This document shows, one piece after another, positions 42,262 through 50,366 of a DNA stretch of 64,000 nucleotides. Position numbers and translations under genes: made by a program. Each line of letters opens with the position of its first letter. Positions within the stretch are counted from its first letter, which is position 1. Under the pieces are notes generated by a model, which had not been told where the DNA came from, searched no databases, and was given only the letters and a program-made list of their open reading frames with translations. The stretch is from a virus, in the IMG/VR virus record IMGVR_UViG_3300005732_000005, positions 62,001 through 126,000 of that record; one strand, given 5' to 3'.

Positions 42262-43710
42262 ATGGCAGATTTTGGTTTAACAGATAAAGGTTTTGTGGCA
42301 AAACGGTTTGAGGATATCGTTAATGACCGCAAGAGCCAGATACAACAAGAGTTTGGGATAGATTTAGATTCTAATCCAGATAACGCTCTAAAGATTTATA
42401 CACAAATTTTATCACTAGCTTCCTCAGAAAACTGGGCTACAACTGCAGCACTACAATCCGTAATGGATATTGACAATGCGAGTGATGTTTACTTAGATAT
42501 ACTGTGTGCTGCAAAACTTATTTATCGTCAAGGAGCTGAACCTTCAAGAGGAGATGTTCTTGTTGAGATAAATGAGATTTCAGAACTAACACTTCCTGCT
42601 GAAAGTAGCTTCTATAACGTTAACAATAAACAATTCAATACTGAAGAGATATTCACTTTAAGTGTAGCTAATCCGCAAACAGTAAGTATTACTCCAGAAG
42701 CAACTTATACAGGAGATATTAATTTCTCAGTAGCAGGTGCAAGTTTTAGTAAGAATGTTACCGCAGAAGGTGGAATTTTACAAGCATTACAAGCCTTGAG
42801 AGATGACCTTTTAGCAGTAGATTACTTTGCAGAAGTAGTGGATGCCTCCACATTAAAGATTCGAAAGATTGAGGATGTAGGTGCTACAAGCTCAGACTTC
42901 TCTTATGCAAGTGTTTCTGGTACAGGTGATGTTCTTATCGGAAGATATGTTACGGTAGCTTACACAGAGTCTGGAGACTTCACATTCCCTGAGGACACAC
43001 TTACCGTTGCCCCTAGTTTCTCGGTCATACAAAGTTTCTATAACAAAGAGATTACTGGTGGTAGGTATCGTGAGACAGATGAAGAACTTCGTTACCGTTT
43101 TAAGAATGGTCAGAGTGTTTTAGGTAATGGTACACCTTCTGCAATCAAGTCCAAGCTTTTAGGTATAGATGGAGTAAGTGCAGTAAGTGTTGAAGAAAAC
43201 CATACAATGTTTGAAGACAGTAATGGTCGTCCACCTAAGAGTCAAGAGATTATTGTAAAGGGTGGAGAGGATGTTGAAGTTGCTCAAATGATTCTTGATA
43301 GTGCAGCAGGTGGTATAGAATTATTTGGTAATACAAGTGTTACAATCAGAGATTTGAACGGAGATAACAGGGCTGTAAAATTTAGCCGTATTACCCAACA
43401 ATATATCACTTTACGTATTGTATTTGAAAAGTACGATGAAGAGCAATTCCCTGCAAACGGTGCAGAACTTATTGCACAAGCTTCTCAGGATTATATCAAC
43501 TCTTTGAATGTAGGTAATGATGTAATAGGTGGTAGGATTTCTGCGAACATTTACAATAAAGTGAGTGGTATAGAAGTGGTGGAAGTTCAGATGTTTGTTT
43601 CAGATGATCCTTCTCAAGCAGCTACAAGCTACCAAACAGCCCCTATCAGAATTTCAACTTCTCAAGAAGCAGTTTGTTTAGATGGGAAAATATTAGTCGT
43701 AGAGGTGTAA
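42262..43710 (+). CDS. Baseplate protein J-like (gpJ/gp6 wedge)
   Basis: 482 codons. MADFGLTDKGFVAKRFEDIV, then A(A)...RQGAEPSRGDVLVEI, and the motif GGRYRETDEELRYRFKN with GNGTPSAIKSKLLGIDGVSAVSVEEN is diagnostic of baseplate J. C-terminal VNDVIGGRISANIYNKVSGIE-like region is usual. Length normal. Confidence 0.9.
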   Translation: MADFGLTDKGFVAKRFEDIVNDRKSQIQQEFGIDLDSNPDNALKIYTQILSLASSENWATTAALQSVMDIDNASDVYLDILCAAKLIYRQGAEPSRGDVLVEINEISELTLPAESSFYNVNNKQFNTEEIFTLSVANPQTVSITPEATYTGDINFSVAGASFSKNVTAEGGILQALQALRDDLLAVDYFAEVVDASTLKIRKIEDVGATSSDFSYASVSGTGDVLIGRYVTVAYTESGDFTFPEDTLTVAPSFSVIQSFYNKEITGGRYRETDEELRYRFKNGQSVLGNGTPSAIKSKLLGIDGVSAVSVEENHTMFEDSNGRPPKSQEIIVKGGEDVEVAQMILDSAAGGIELFGNTSVTIRDLNGDNRAVKFSRITQQYITLRIVFEKYDEEQFPANGAELIAQASQDYINSLNVGNDVIGGRISANIYNKVSGIEVVEVQMFVSDDPSQAATSYQTAPIRISTSQEAVCLDGKILVVEV

Positions 43711-43711
43711 T

Positions 43712-44512
43712 ATGTCAGACGTTAAAAACATTGACTTTAATACCTTTCCAGATGAATTACTTCCTACCAGATTCTTATCAGATGATAGTCACACCCGTTT
43801 CTTAAAGGTATTCCTTGAAGAAGAGCAATTGTTCCAAGATGAACTGAGAAAGTTTATCGAACAAGGGATGGACGTTGACAAGGCTACTGGTAGACAGTTA
43901 GATATTGTTGCAAAGTTATCTAATATTATCAGAGACACTGATGAGGCAGATGAAGATTTAAGAAGCAGAGTTAAGCTTCGAAGGTTTATTGATAATTCCT
44001 CAGGAACGATTAATGAACTTTTAAGATTTCTAAATGAGATTACAGGTAATACAGAGAGTAAACTCTTTGAATACTATCCTGCTTCTATAATGGCACAGAC
44101 CACTTCTGAAGATTACCCTGCAGACCTAGCAAATAGTTTTGATAAATTATGTGCCTCGGGTGTGAATGGTCATACAGTTTTACACCTTCGAGGTGGTAAT
44201 GGTTTAATTTTCGAAGATAGTGCTGCTACCCACACTCTTGTTGCAACAGGAAGTGGTGAAGTTGGTATGGGGGCAGGAGAGGATACAGCACTCTCAGCAG
44301 GGTATGTATTACCAGACGACCCATCTACCGTAAAAGAGTCCAGTAAGTTGGTAGATTCTACATTACTATATAGAAGCTCTCTAAGAAACTCTGGTGAAGA
44401 CAGGATGCACTCTGGAGAAAATGAAGCTGATTCAGGCGGACTTATTTTAAATGATCCCCCTATTCTGAAAGGTGTTCTTGGTAATACATACACTAATGAT
44501 AAATATTTGTAG
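43712..44512 (+). CDS. Baseplate wedge / tail-fibre adaptor (DUF2612-like)
   Basis: 266 codons. N-terminal two-thirds match the gpI/DUF2612 layout: FLEEEQLFQDELRKFIEQG, ATGRQLDIVAKLSNI, DEDLRSRVKLRRFIDNSSGT and INELLRFLNEITG. The last 90 residues are Gly/Ser/Asp-rich and probably link to the fibre encoded next. Confidence 0.75.
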   Translation: MSDVKNIDFNTFPDELLPTRFLSDDSHTRFLKVFLEEEQLFQDELRKFIEQGMDVDKATGRQLDIVAKLSNIIRDTDEADEDLRSRVKLRRFIDNSSGTINELLRFLNEITGNTESKLFEYYPASIMAQTTSEDYPADLANSFDKLCASGVNGHTVLHLRGGNGLIFEDSAATHTLVATGSGEVGMGAGEDTALSAGYVLPDDPSTVKESSKLVDSTLLYRSSLRNSGEDRMHSGENEADSGGLILNDPPILKGVLGNTYTNDKYL

Positions 44513-44523
44513 GAAATTATATA

Positions 44524-45390
44524 ATGGCGAAGGTTAATAAACAAGCTATTACTTGGTGCTGGGAACTTACATACGATGTAAACGGCAGACCGAGTAGAGA
44601 ATTTATGCCATATGAGATTGCTTTGAAGGGATTAGTTTCTGATGAGCAAGGTATTGGTAGGCAACAATTTAATGAATTATTTTACCAGTTTGGTCAAGCG
44701 ATTGTTACTGTAGAAGAAGGTTATGAAGAGGCAGTTTCTGCTGAGGCAGATGCTCGTTCTCAGGCAGATAATGCTTTACAGCAGAACATTAATCAAGAAG
44801 TAAGCGATCGTCAACAGGCTGATCAGACTATACAAGAGAATCTGGATAGAGAGATTGACTTTTTAAACCAAGATCTTGAACCTCTTACAGGAGCTTTAGC
44901 TCAAGCTATCATGCAACAGCTACACCCTGTAGGGAGTGTGTGGACTACTGCTGGAAATCAAAATCCTGCTACACAATTAGGTTTTGGTACTTGGACTAAG
45001 AGAGGCGGTTTCGTAGTAGGTCAGGAAGATGGTGATGCAGATTTTGGTACTGCAGGTAACACTGGTGGTAGTAAGGATCATACACATACATTCTCAGATG
45101 ACCCTACAACATCAAGTAATGGCGGAGAAAATCTAACTATTCCTAGAGATGGTTGGGGGGTAGATGGCGTTACTCCTGCTCCTGCACAGGCAACTACCTC
45201 AGGAAGGATGATGGTTGGAAGTGGTCTAGTGGATAACACAGAAACCTTGGAATCGTTAAACGGTGCAGGTAATGACCAAACTGTTACCACAACAGACCAC
45301 ACTCATACAGTAAGTGTCTCTGGAACAACAGGTTCATCTTCAAATCTACCTCCTTATCGAGTGTATAATGTCTGGGAAAGGACAGCTTAA
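44524..45390 (+). CDS. Tail fibre with Gp10 C-terminal-type receptor-binding domain
   Basis: 288 codons. Residues 1-60 form an attachment domain; about 65-125 a coiled coil (AVSAEADARSQADNALQQNI). The rest is the gp10-C/collar fold: LHPVGSVWTT, NPATQLGFGTWTKRGGFVVG, DHTHT twice and a final LPPYRVYNVWERTA. Metal-binding His-x-His pairs as in copies at 11.7-13.6 kb. Likely the main receptor-binding fibre of the baseplate. Confidence 0.75.
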   Translation: MAKVNKQAITWCWELTYDVNGRPSREFMPYEIALKGLVSDEQGIGRQQFNELFYQFGQAIVTVEEGYEEAVSAEADARSQADNALQQNINQEVSDRQQADQTIQENLDREIDFLNQDLEPLTGALAQAIMQQLHPVGSVWTTAGNQNPATQLGFGTWTKRGGFVVGQEDGDADFGTAGNTGGSKDHTHTFSDDPTTSSNGGENLTIPRDGWGVDGVTPAPAQATTSGRMMVGSGLVDNTETLESLNGAGNDQTVTTTDHTHTVSVSGTTGSSSNLPPYRVYNVWERTA

Positions 45391-45429
45391 GAAAGGAATA
45401 TTTTCTGAGAAGGAATTTTGGACAAAAAG

Positions 45430-45463
45430 AAAGCCCGTCACAATTAAGTGAACGGGCTTTTTG
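45430..45463. terminator. Bidirectional terminator closing the tail block
   Basis: AAGCCCGT/ACGGGCTT stem with inner CAC/GTG, flanked by an A-rich left and T-rich right side. Separates the + tail genes from the - replication genes. Confidence 0.85.
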
Positions 45464-45494
45464 TTTATGTAAGTTATTGTTTTAAAACAACTTT

Positions 45495-46718
45495 TTAGAA
45501 AGGGATCGTATCATCAAAGTCATCTAAATCTTCTACAGGTAAACTTTCTACAGGTTTACTTGCATTAACTTCCTCTTTAGGAACACTCTCTTTCACAGAA
45601 GTTTCCTTTCGAGCAGGAGGTTGTTCCTGAGATTGTTCACCTCGGATTTCAGAAATAGCTTTAGCAAAAGGAGTAGATGTATAATCAACACCCTTCTCAA
45701 AACTATACTCATTACCTGTCTTCTTAGAAACACCTTCAATCAAGAATGTCTTACTAGATGAAGCACGTTTAAGGAAACCATAACTATCTAGGCTGATGTA
45801 TTTCATCTCATCCTGTGATAAGTGACTTACATCGTCAAGCAGCGCCCCAATGAAAGGCATTAACTCTTTACCGTCAAAAGCTTTCTTAATCTGCTGGTCT
45901 GCTGTGAAAACAGAATCATCTGGCATATCAAGGTCTTGCACTTCAGTAGGTTTTGCACAGCTAAAGAACACACCTACCTTACCTGAACCATCTTCTTCAT
46001 TGTAATCACGATCATCTAAATCAGCTTTAACTGTAAATGAACAAACAGCTTCTGCTAAAGTCGCAATATCGAACTCACTAGAGATTAACTCTTTCTCTCG
46101 ACCTGCTGCTGCACAAATCTTATAAACAAGATTGTTTTCACGAACAGGTTTGTAACTGCCATCAAAAACAATTGTCTTGTAGAAGTCTGTGTGGAAGCCT
46201 GTAGAACCATTCAAACAAACACGTAAAGGTTTTTCACCTAAATGTCGCATACTTTCATTAGGGTTCTTTGAATGATCAATCATAACCTGTGGAAAGTCTA
46301 CCGTCACACCATATTCCTGTTGAGGAAAGCTAGGTGATGTTTGTTTACGAACACGTTCACTTTTCTTAGTCTGATCATTATACTCCATAGTCCAAACGAA
46401 ATCGTGAGTAGGGTTCTTTTCTTTCCAAGCAAGCTCTTCCTGAGAATACTCTTCACCTTCTGCGGGTAAAGCACACTTCGTAGTCCACTCACTATCTTTT
46501 GCAGGAGGGAAGCCTAAGTCTTGGATGTAACTTACCACACCAATTAAACTCTTCTCCTTGCGTTTCTTACCGTTAGCTAATTCTTTCGCTTTAGCATTAA
46601 AACATTCCCACTGATATAAATTCCAAGCATTACGTTCCTCTTGTGACACACCGCCACCTGATTCACCGTTACCTGTATTCATGGGTTGGTCTGCTGCTGC
46701 TTTCTTAGAAAATGCCAT
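45495..46718 (-). CDS. Single-stranded DNA-binding protein (putative)
   Basis: 407 codons, GAGGAGAAGTATA ahead of the ATG. Large N-terminal region with OB-like beta segments and many aromatic residues (HDFVWTMEYNDQTKK, KVGVFFSCAKPTEV). The C-terminus is a Pro/Glu-rich linker ending EDLDDFDDTIPF, equal in style to the acidic DDDIPF tip of bacterial SSBs that recruits partners. Belongs to the replication block with polymerase and primase-helicase. Longer than host SSBs (about 180). Preceded by a strong promoter and a 190-nt leader. Confidence 0.65.
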   Translation of the reverse strand: MAFSKKAAADQPMNTGNGESGGGVSQEERNAWNLYQWECFNAKAKELANGKKRKEKSLIGVVSYIQDLGFPPAKDSEWTTKCALPAEGEEYSQEELAWKEKNPTHDFVWTMEYNDQTKKSERVRKQTSPSFPQQEYGVTVDFPQVMIDHSKNPNESMRHLGEKPLRVCLNGSTGFHTDFYKTIVFDGSYKPVRENNLVYKICAAAGREKELISSEFDIATLAEAVCSFTVKADLDDRDYNEEDGSGKVGVFFSCAKPTEVQDLDMPDDSVFTADQQIKKAFDGKELMPFIGALLDDVSHLSQDEMKYISLDSYGFLKRASSSKTFLIEGVSKKTGNEYSFEKGVDYTSTPFAKAISEIRGEQSQEQPPARKETSVKESVPKEEVNASKPVESLPVEDLDDFDDTIPF

Positions 46719-46908
46719 ATTATACTTCTCCTCTGTTAGTTTTAAGTATATTCATTGTTGTATCTCAAATGTTTGTATATCTAAATTCTGTGATTAAGTC
46801 ACAACTCTGTGTTGGAATATCTCTATCCCGAAAGGTTCTTATTACGAGCTACCTTTTGTCAGAAAATCACGTTTCAAAGGTTGTCTGATTCAACAAAGTG
46901 GTAGCTTA
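46719..46908 (-). promoter_or_regulatory. Long structured leader of the SSB gene
   Basis: About 190 nt between the predicted start of transcription and the ATG. Pairings seen on the - strand: GCTACC near the 5' end with GGTAGC about 55 nt later, and GTGA/TCAC around a CTTAA loop (46790s). May allow translational feedback by SSB, as with T4 gp32, but this is inference. Confidence 0.35.
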
Positions 46909-46914
46909 TAATGT

Positions 46915-46943
46915 ATGATAACTTTTTAAAGGTTGTGTGTCAA
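46915..46943 (-). promoter_or_regulatory. Promoter TTGACA - 17 bp - TATCAT for the SSB gene
   Basis: Perfect TTGACA at 46943-46938, TATCAT at 46920-46915. Same layout as the promoter at 48269-48297. Confidence 0.8.
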
Positions 46944-46973
46944 GGGAGATGTTAGATAAATCTAACTTTTCCC
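46944..46973 (-). terminator. Hairpin after the small membrane gene
   Basis: GTTAGA/TCTAAC plus GGGA/TCCC stem directly behind the stop codon at 46975. No T run, so termination may be partial, and it abuts the -35 of the SSB promoter. Confidence 0.5.
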
Positions 46974-46974
46974 T

Positions 46975-47148
46975 CTAATTAAAAATTTTACCAAAAAGTT
47001 TATTTATTTTCTGCGAGTATCTTACACTAAAGACTTTCAAAAGTAAACCTATTAATGTAAATAATCCTAGTAAGAAAATGCCCGTCATTCCCAGAAAGAA
47101 TACCATTGCCCCGAGAATGAATCCTATTAGTAGTGATAATTTGTTCAT
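46975..47148 (-). CDS. Two-pass membrane protein, 57 aa
   Basis: ATG at 47148 with GGAGAG upstream. Hydrophobic helices at about 4-22 and 24-42 (LSLLIGFILGAMVFFLG, GIFLLGLFTLIGLLL), basic C-terminus (RYSQKINKLFGKIFN). Holin-like topology but no lysis context. Confidence 0.55.
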   Translation of the reverse strand: MNKLSLLIGFILGAMVFFLGMTGIFLLGLFTLIGLLLKVFSVRYSQKINKLFGKIFN

Positions 47149-47150
47149 AG

Positions 47151-47435
47151 TTAATCTCTCCAACCTAATAATTTAGCTACAATATTTTCGTGCTGGTTAA
47201 ACACACCTTTAGGCCAACAACTTAATTGAGAATTACCTGCAACATAGGTGATCAATTCTTCCTGTGTTTGCTCCAAACAATTAATACCTACGTCCTTCCT
47301 GCCATACAAATAAGGATAGGCAATTTGCTTTAAAGCTTTACGTTCCTCACCTTTAATACTTTCATCTTGGAGTAGTTGGATAAGTTTTAACGTATCTACG
47401 TCACCCTCGCAGATAAATTGTGTTTCTTTAGTCAT
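47151..47435 (-). CDS. Hypothetical protein, 94 aa
   Basis: GGAGAAGATT ahead of the ATG. Helical (VDTLKLIQLLQDESIKGEER) with Cys/Trp near the C-terminus (LSCWPKGVFNQHENIVAKLL). Not recognised. Confidence 0.55.
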   Translation of the reverse strand: MTKETQFICEGDVDTLKLIQLLQDESIKGEERKALKQIAYPYLYGRKDVGINCLEQTQEELITYVAGNSQLSCWPKGVFNQHENIVAKLLGWRD

Positions 47436-47458
47436 AATCTTCTCCTATAATTTTTAAA

Positions 47459-48238
47459 TTAACTCTTAACAACACCCTTAAACACTTGAGCGATTTCATT
47501 GATATTCATTTTACTCTTTGCTTCGAATAAGTCAAGACTTTCTTGAACAATTTTTGTTGTGCAGACAATATTATCTTTAGAGACAGGTTTTGTCTTATCC
47601 TTCACCCACACAGAACGGTCTGACAAGCTCTCTGGCAAACTATTTCCTGTTAGCTGACACTTCTTACGCAAGAGAGTTCTTTTGTAGTCAGAGAATCGTA
47701 CATCAAGCCTGCCACCACTGTCAACAATTAGTTCTCCCCACTCAGAGAACATCTTAGTAACATTCACTTCTTCTAAACGTTTCTTTCTCTCACGAGCTTC
47801 ATTTGCCAGACGAATATTCTCTTTAGCAATGTTACTCTTGATGTCAAGGTATGGCTTCTGTCGATCAGATAATACTTCTGGAGAGTTGAATAGTTTTGTC
47901 AAGGATTTGACAAGGTTTTCTTCCTCCACAGTGTTTGCGACAAGGGATTCTCCTCTATCGATAATAACGTTCTTGATGTCATTGGCTACCTTTGTCACCC
48001 ATACACAGTTTTCAAGAGAGTAAGGCATCTCTGAGTTGATACGTTCTATCGTAGGGTAGTAATTATGGTTACTGCTTTTATTGAAAACAAACTTCTTGTT
48101 GGTATAAGCACAATTCTCCGTAGAGCGTAATTTGTAAAAGTGTTCAAACTCTTCAAGAGAGAAATTCCATGCAAGGTTACGTTTTGCTGCAAGTTCTTTC
48201 TTGTGGTTGTAATATTCTTTGATAGACATGTTTGACAT
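47459..48238 (-). CDS. HNH-like nuclease-fold protein with two treble-clef-like units
   Basis: 259 codons. First unit: CAYTNKKF, then YYPTIERINSEMPYSLENCVW and ANDIKN, the C-x-x-[TG]...P-[ST]-[IL]-[ED]-R-[ID]...GY...N-x-[VW]...N.-K series of phage HNH endonucleases. Second, degenerate unit near the C-terminus: CQLTG, then VWVKDKTKPVSKDNIVCT. Between them lies a basic coiled coil (ANEARERKKRLEEVN). The first unit lacks an obvious catalytic His pair, so activity is uncertain. Could be a homing or replication-linked nuclease. Confidence 0.55.
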   Translation of the reverse strand: MSNMSIKEYYNHKKELAAKRNLAWNFSLEEFEHFYKLRSTENCAYTNKKFVFNKSSNHNYYPTIERINSEMPYSLENCVWVTKVANDIKNVIIDRGESLVANTVEEENLVKSLTKLFNSPEVLSDRQKPYLDIKSNIAKENIRLANEARERKKRLEEVNVTKMFSEWGELIVDSGGRLDVRFSDYKRTLLRKKCQLTGNSLPESLSDRSVWVKDKTKPVSKDNIVCTTKIVQESLDLFEAKSKMNINEIAQVFKGVVKS

Positions 48239-48268
48239 AAATTATTCTCCAATTGATTAACTGTGATA

Positions 48269-48297
48269 ATGATAACCTTGGTGGTGAGGGGTGTCAA
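48269..48297 (-). promoter_or_regulatory. Promoter TTGACA - 17 bp - TATCAT for the HNH-like gene
   Basis: TTGACA at 48297-48292, TATCAT at 48274-48269. Transcript start near 48262, 25 bp before the ATG at 48238. Confidence 0.8.
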
Positions 48298-48318
48298 CAA
48301 TTATTTGAAATAAATTTT

Positions 48319-48354
48319 ATATAAAAAGCCCACTCTCCGAAGAGAATGAGCTTT
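48319..48354 (-). terminator. Terminator with UUCG loop
   Basis: On the - strand AAAGCTCATTCTC and GAGAGTGGGCTTT pair over 13 bp (two G-U pairs) around a TTCG tetraloop, followed by TTTATATAAA. It closes the gene at 48368. Confidence 0.85.
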
Positions 48355-48367
48355 TGTTAAGGAGAGA

Positions 48368-48667
48368 TTAATCCTCTAGTTTACGTAGTTCTTTTAAGTG
48401 AGACATACCTTTAGAAAGATCCTTCTCTTTATTCTTACGAATATAGTTGGCAAATTGAAGAAGATCCTTGTTGTTAGAGAGCTCCTTTGCAGAAAACTTT
48501 GTACGGGATTTACTAGTTCCACGACCATTAGTGATCTCTATAGAAATAATATCCTCTGCATTTAGGCTTTCTAGCTGAAGGATAAGTTCTTTAACAACCT
48601 CTACATTTTCTTCAAGAATATGTTCCATCTCATCAGGCATACCTTTGAACATTTTACTTTTTGACAT
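48368..48667 (-). CDS. Hypothetical protein, 99 aa
   Basis: AGAGGTGATG ahead of the ATG. Helical: PDEMEHILEENVEVVKELIL, then KSRTKFSAKELSNNKDLLQF and a basic tail. Not recognised; could bind nucleic acid. One-gene unit with its own promoter and terminator. Confidence 0.6.
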   Translation of the reverse strand: MSKSKMFKGMPDEMEHILEENVEVVKELILQLESLNAEDIISIEITNGRGTSKSRTKFSAKELSNNKDLLQFANYIRKNKEKDLSKGMSHLKELRKLED

Positions 48668-48722
48668 AATACATCACCTCTTAGATAAATGTCTGTAGGA
48701 GAAGTATTTCCCCTACAAAAGT

Positions 48723-48731
48723 ATTATATCA
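48723..48731 (-). promoter_or_regulatory. Extended -10 TGATATAAT (minus strand)
   Basis: TG-A-TATAAT 56 bp ahead of the ATG at 48667, between the 21-codon ORF and that gene. No clear -35. Confidence 0.5.
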
Positions 48732-48740
48732 CGAAAGAGA

Positions 48741-48806
48741 CTATTCTGGAAAAGGGTGTTCCTCTGAGTAAGGGTATTTGTTGTAGAGAGTGATTTCTGT
48801 GGTCAT
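48741..48806 (-). CDS. Possible 21-residue peptide
   Basis: ATG at 48806 with GGAGAAATAAC upstream, stop TAG at 48741. Sequence MTTEITLYNKYPYSEEHPF plus two residues. It sits behind a strong promoter and ahead of the gene at 48667. Could be a leader peptide or micro-protein. Confidence 0.4.
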   Translation of the reverse strand: MTTEITLYNKYPYSEEHPFPE

Positions 48807-48838
48807 GTTATTTCTCCTAAATATTTAATCTGTTAATT

Positions 48839-48867
48839 ATATTACTGTGTGAAAGTTAAGTTGTCAA
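48839..48867 (-). promoter_or_regulatory. Promoter TTGACA - 17 bp - TAATAT (minus strand)
   Basis: TTGACA at 48867-48862, TAATAT at 48844-48839. Located right after the stop of the gene at 48874. Confidence 0.75.
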
Positions 48868-48873
48868 GGGAAT

Positions 48874-49104
48874 TTAATTAAATTGCAACTTAATAAACTC
48901 TCCTCGAAGATTGCACACATTCTGCTTATTACTTCTATAAGCAAGGTAACTTTCCCAAGATAATCCATGACTTCTATGAGCAGGAACTCTGTAAACATTA
49001 ATCAACTCCACACCAAGATCATTCTTCCAAAGATATAACCCTTCTGAGTTAATATGATTACCTGTGAAAAGGGATTTATCTATTTTAAGGGTTGGTACTT
49101 TCAT
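48874..49104 (-). CDS. Hypothetical protein, 76 aa
   Basis: GGAGAAAATAATATT ahead of the ATG. Contains LYLWKNDLGVELINVYRVPA and SHGLSWESYLAYRSNKQN. Not recognised. Confidence 0.55.
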   Translation of the reverse strand: MKVPTLKIDKSLFTGNHINSEGLYLWKNDLGVELINVYRVPAHRSHGLSWESYLAYRSNKQNVCNLRGEFIKLQFN

Positions 49105-49143
49105 AATATTATTTTCTCCAAAAGGTTTGTTTCGTTGAGAGGT

Positions 49144-49172
49144 ATATTAGGGGAAAAGGAGGTGGATGTCAA
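49144..49172 (-). promoter_or_regulatory. Promoter TTGACA - 17 bp - TAATAT (minus strand)
   Basis: TTGACA at 49172-49167, TAATAT at 49149-49144; start near 49137, 33 bp before the ATG at 49104. Confidence 0.75.
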
Positions 49173-49239
49173 GGGGGAATTTTGGGAAAAGTTTTTGTTG
49201 GGGAGGTGGGTGGACACGCTAGGTGTCCGATGTGGGAGG

Positions 49240-50307
49240 TCACACAATAGATGTGTATCGTTCTTGACGAACCAGAGGGTAGATGTTGCCATCAAAGAGT
49301 TTATAGCATTTTTGAGGAGGAAGATCCTCCTTGACAACCTTCATCGTTGTCTGGTGAGGCTTATTCTGAAACTTGTACCATAAGCACTCATTGGTCTTCC
49401 CAGTTTTATTGGTGTAGAAACCCTTACTTCCCGTAGAAACATTATAACCTGAAAGAATTCCAGCAAGATGAACACCTTCAGATATATTTGTCCAGTTCTG
49501 AGTGATAACTTTTATACCATTTTTACTAAGGTGTCCATCTGCTTTTTGAAAAGCATCCATAAAGGCTTCGACATTACTGGTCGGTTGATCAATAATAAAC
49601 CCAACAAGGTCTATTTTATATTTACAAAGTCTTTCAAACCCTAATTTTTCCCAGTAATCCCTGAACCATTGAGACTCTATGTAGTAGTTTCTGCATACGT
49701 TTGGTGACCGTTTTCTCTTGTGTGAGAAAGATAAGCAGCCTAACCTATTCATTAAGTTTTCTATCTCCTTGCCATACTTGTTATCATTCTGAGTTACTGT
49801 TGCAATGACACCTTTCCTTTTACCAAAAGATGCTGATGTCCTCTCAGATTTCTTGCTCCAACTTATATATCCGTCAGATAATAACCACCCTAGTAATCTA
49901 CACTCGTCTTCTGTTATATTAGTTTCACTGTTGTTCCGAAATGTAGCGCTGTTTCTGATATGGAATTCGCAAGATAAATTGTCCACATTCCTATGATCCA
50001 AAATATGTTTTCTGGAATTATCTGATAGAGTCATTCTCCTATATCCAAAAACTTTGTTGTCCTTTGAATACTTAAATTTCCAAAAACTATGTGATAACTC
50101 TACAACGCCCTTAAAACCTTCATGGATATTCTCAATAGTGTACCAAGAGTATTTGAATTCTTGGTCGGAACAAAGGATCTCTGTACCATTATAAATGTTC
50201 CAGACGGGTTTCCAACCTTGTTTAGTTAAGACATAACTGTCATCCGTAATCCAAGAATCAGATTCCATGTCACTTCTTTCATGTAAAATAATGTTGCTCA
50301 AACTCAA
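49240..50307 (-). CDS. LAGLIDADG endonuclease-like protein with Hint/intein-like N-terminus
   Basis: 355 codons from a TTG at 50307 with AAGGAG six bases upstream (an ATG 14 codons later is possible). N-terminal part: SDSWITDDSYVLTKQGWKPV, then ...GTEILCSDQEF resembles the first blocks of inteins (residue 1, D-[ST]-x-V-x-T-x-x-G). Two LAGLIDADG-type helices follow: ECRLLGWLLSDGYISW and VEAFMDAFQKADGHLS. No terminal His-Asn and no C-extein, so it is not an active intein; it is a free-standing gene. Sits directly after the intron-bearing polymerase and may mobilise its introns in trans. Confidence 0.6.
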   Translation of the reverse strand: MSLSNIILHERSDMESDSWITDDSYVLTKQGWKPVWNIYNGTEILCSDQEFKYSWYTIENIHEGFKGVVELSHSFWKFKYSKDNKVFGYRRMTLSDNSRKHILDHRNVDNLSCEFHIRNSATFRNNSETNITEDECRLLGWLLSDGYISWSKKSERTSASFGKRKGVIATVTQNDNKYGKEIENLMNRLGCLSFSHKRKRSPNVCRNYYIESQWFRDYWEKLGFERLCKYKIDLVGFIIDQPTSNVEAFMDAFQKADGHLSKNGIKVITQNWTNISEGVHLAGILSGYNVSTGSKGFYTNKTGKTNECLWYKFQNKPHQTTMKVVKEDLPPQKCYKLFDGNIYPLVRQERYTSIV

Positions 50308-50333
50308 TATTTTCTCCTTATTTATTAATAAAC

Positions 50334-50357
50334 AAAAATACCACCCCGAAGGGTGGT
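50334..50357 (-). terminator. Terminator with UUCG loop after DNA polymerase
   Basis: ACCACCC-TTCG-GGGTGGT perfect 7-bp stem on the - strand, followed by ATTTTTG. Separates the polymerase from the LAGLIDADG gene. Confidence 0.9.
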
Positions 50358-50366
50358 TAGTTAAAA

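Noticed and set aside
49240-50307. Active intein inside the DNA polymerase
   Set aside because: The frame is closed by stops, lies after the polymerase stop and terminator, and lacks the C-terminal His-Asn plus Cys/Ser/Thr.
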